From NCBI GenBank assembly GCA_036897625.1, contig JAYMTA010001154.1, positions 1 to 21,491 of the forward strand: a stretch of 21,491 nt of DNA, in the 5' to 3' direction. The notes below the pieces were generated by a model. The model was not told the DNA's origin, did no database searches, and worked only from the letters and a program-made list of their open reading frames with translations. This document shows, in pieces, positions 20,954 to 21,491 of the stretch. This DNA comes from Pelargonium cotyledonis. Lineage: Eukaryota > Streptophyta > Magnoliopsida > Geraniales > Geraniaceae. The position numbers and the translations under genes are program-made. Numbering within the stretch: position 1 is the stretch's first letter; every line of letters begins with the position of its first letter.

Positions 20954-21491
20954 AATATATAGTTTATAGAGTTTGTTATATTTAAAGAGAAGAAACACGT
21001 TCTCATAGCGTAATTTAGAATAGCCCAAACCACCATCCTTAGCAGTTGAGCAGAACGTGGACTCGCGTGCTCCTCGATCTTCGTTCGTTTGTTGCACCTC
21101 CATGCCCTCACAAAAGCTCGGGAGCCCACAAGGGTACCTCATTATCATAGCTTAACTTTGTAGGGCTCGATTACTGATTACGCAAAGCTTAACTATAGAG
21201 AACTCTTTTTCACTCCACAACACACTTGGCTCCCCAAAGATTTCTAATACTCCCAAGGAGGGCTACAACACATACCTCCCACGAGAAGCTCCAATTCCAC
21301 TAAGGAGAGCTTTTTACCCCTATTCGTAAACGGCCATCATAAGAAAAGCTCTTCGCTTTTCCAAAGTAAATAGTTACAAAGAGAGTATAGTGTCACGTCC
21401 CGTGAGAACGGTCTCCCTCAGGCGCCTAAAAGGGTGGTCTTCGCTATGCGGCATACTCCAATACTTGCGAGACGGATGCTGATCAGTGTGA
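20954..21491. other. PPR 3' flank and unresolved repeat-like sequence to the window end
   Basis: After the PPR 3' UTR, sequence from about 21050 is less AT-rich and carries several GCTC- and CTCCC-containing short motifs. On the minus strand the frame at 20552-21148 is mostly antisense to the PPR gene. The texture recalls the LTR or leader of a retrotransposon, but I see no LTR ends, primer-binding site or protein motif, and the window ends inside it. Confidence 0.25.

Noticed and set aside
20552-21148. 198-codon frame on the minus strand
   Set aside because: Over half is antisense to the PPR coding region; the rest is low-complexity and matches nothing known.

Overview
This is a gene-rich stretch of a flowering-plant nuclear genome, almost certainly a eudicot. 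Genes have GT-AG introns and AT-rich non-coding DNA. The protein set is plant-specific: a PLS-class PPR protein, a LORELEI-like GPI-anchored protein and a SEC14-nodulin protein. Small plant transposons sit between genes. An asterid (possibly Lamiales) origin is only a guess. No bacterial, viral or organellar genes, tRNA genes or CRISPR arrays were seen.

Layout, with all five genes on the + strand: (1) MED7, Mediator subunit 7, 389-2649, five exons; all exons are recognisable but exon 2 carries an apparent one-base insertion that breaks the frame. (2) A class I ubiquitin-conjugating enzyme E2 of the UBC8/UBC28 group, 4044-5997, four coding exons, intact, 148 aa. (3) A SEC14-like phosphatidylinositol-transfer protein of the SFH type, 10268-14594, fourteen coding exons including a 7-nt first coding exon and a 21-nt last one, 615 aa. 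(4) An LLG1/LORELEI-like GPI-anchored protein, 17007-18960, three exons, 168 aa. (5) An intronless PLS-E-class pentatricopeptide repeat protein, 19349-20953, 534 aa.

The spacers hold most of the mobile DNA: a minus-strand LINE tail with RNase H remnants (about 2874-3140), a tRNA-derived SINE-like element (about 6308-6516, minus), a Tourist/Harbinger-type MITE with TAA target duplication (6841-7000), three Stowaway-type MITEs with TA target duplications (7238-7454, 8582-8808, 15773-16014), and a decayed LINE ORF1 relic (about 7600-8310, minus). A 39-bp sequence is tandemly repeated just downstream of the SFH stop codon.

The five genes act in unrelated processes: transcription (MED7), ubiquitin transfer (UBC), phosphoinositide and membrane traffic (SFH), cell-surface receptor-kinase signalling (LLG) and organellar RNA processing (PPR). 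They do not form a pathway or cluster. I found no convincing undescribed multi-gene system. The observations most worth checking are the MED7 frameshift, with a cryptic donor that could bypass it, and an SFH intron whose retention would keep the frame open.
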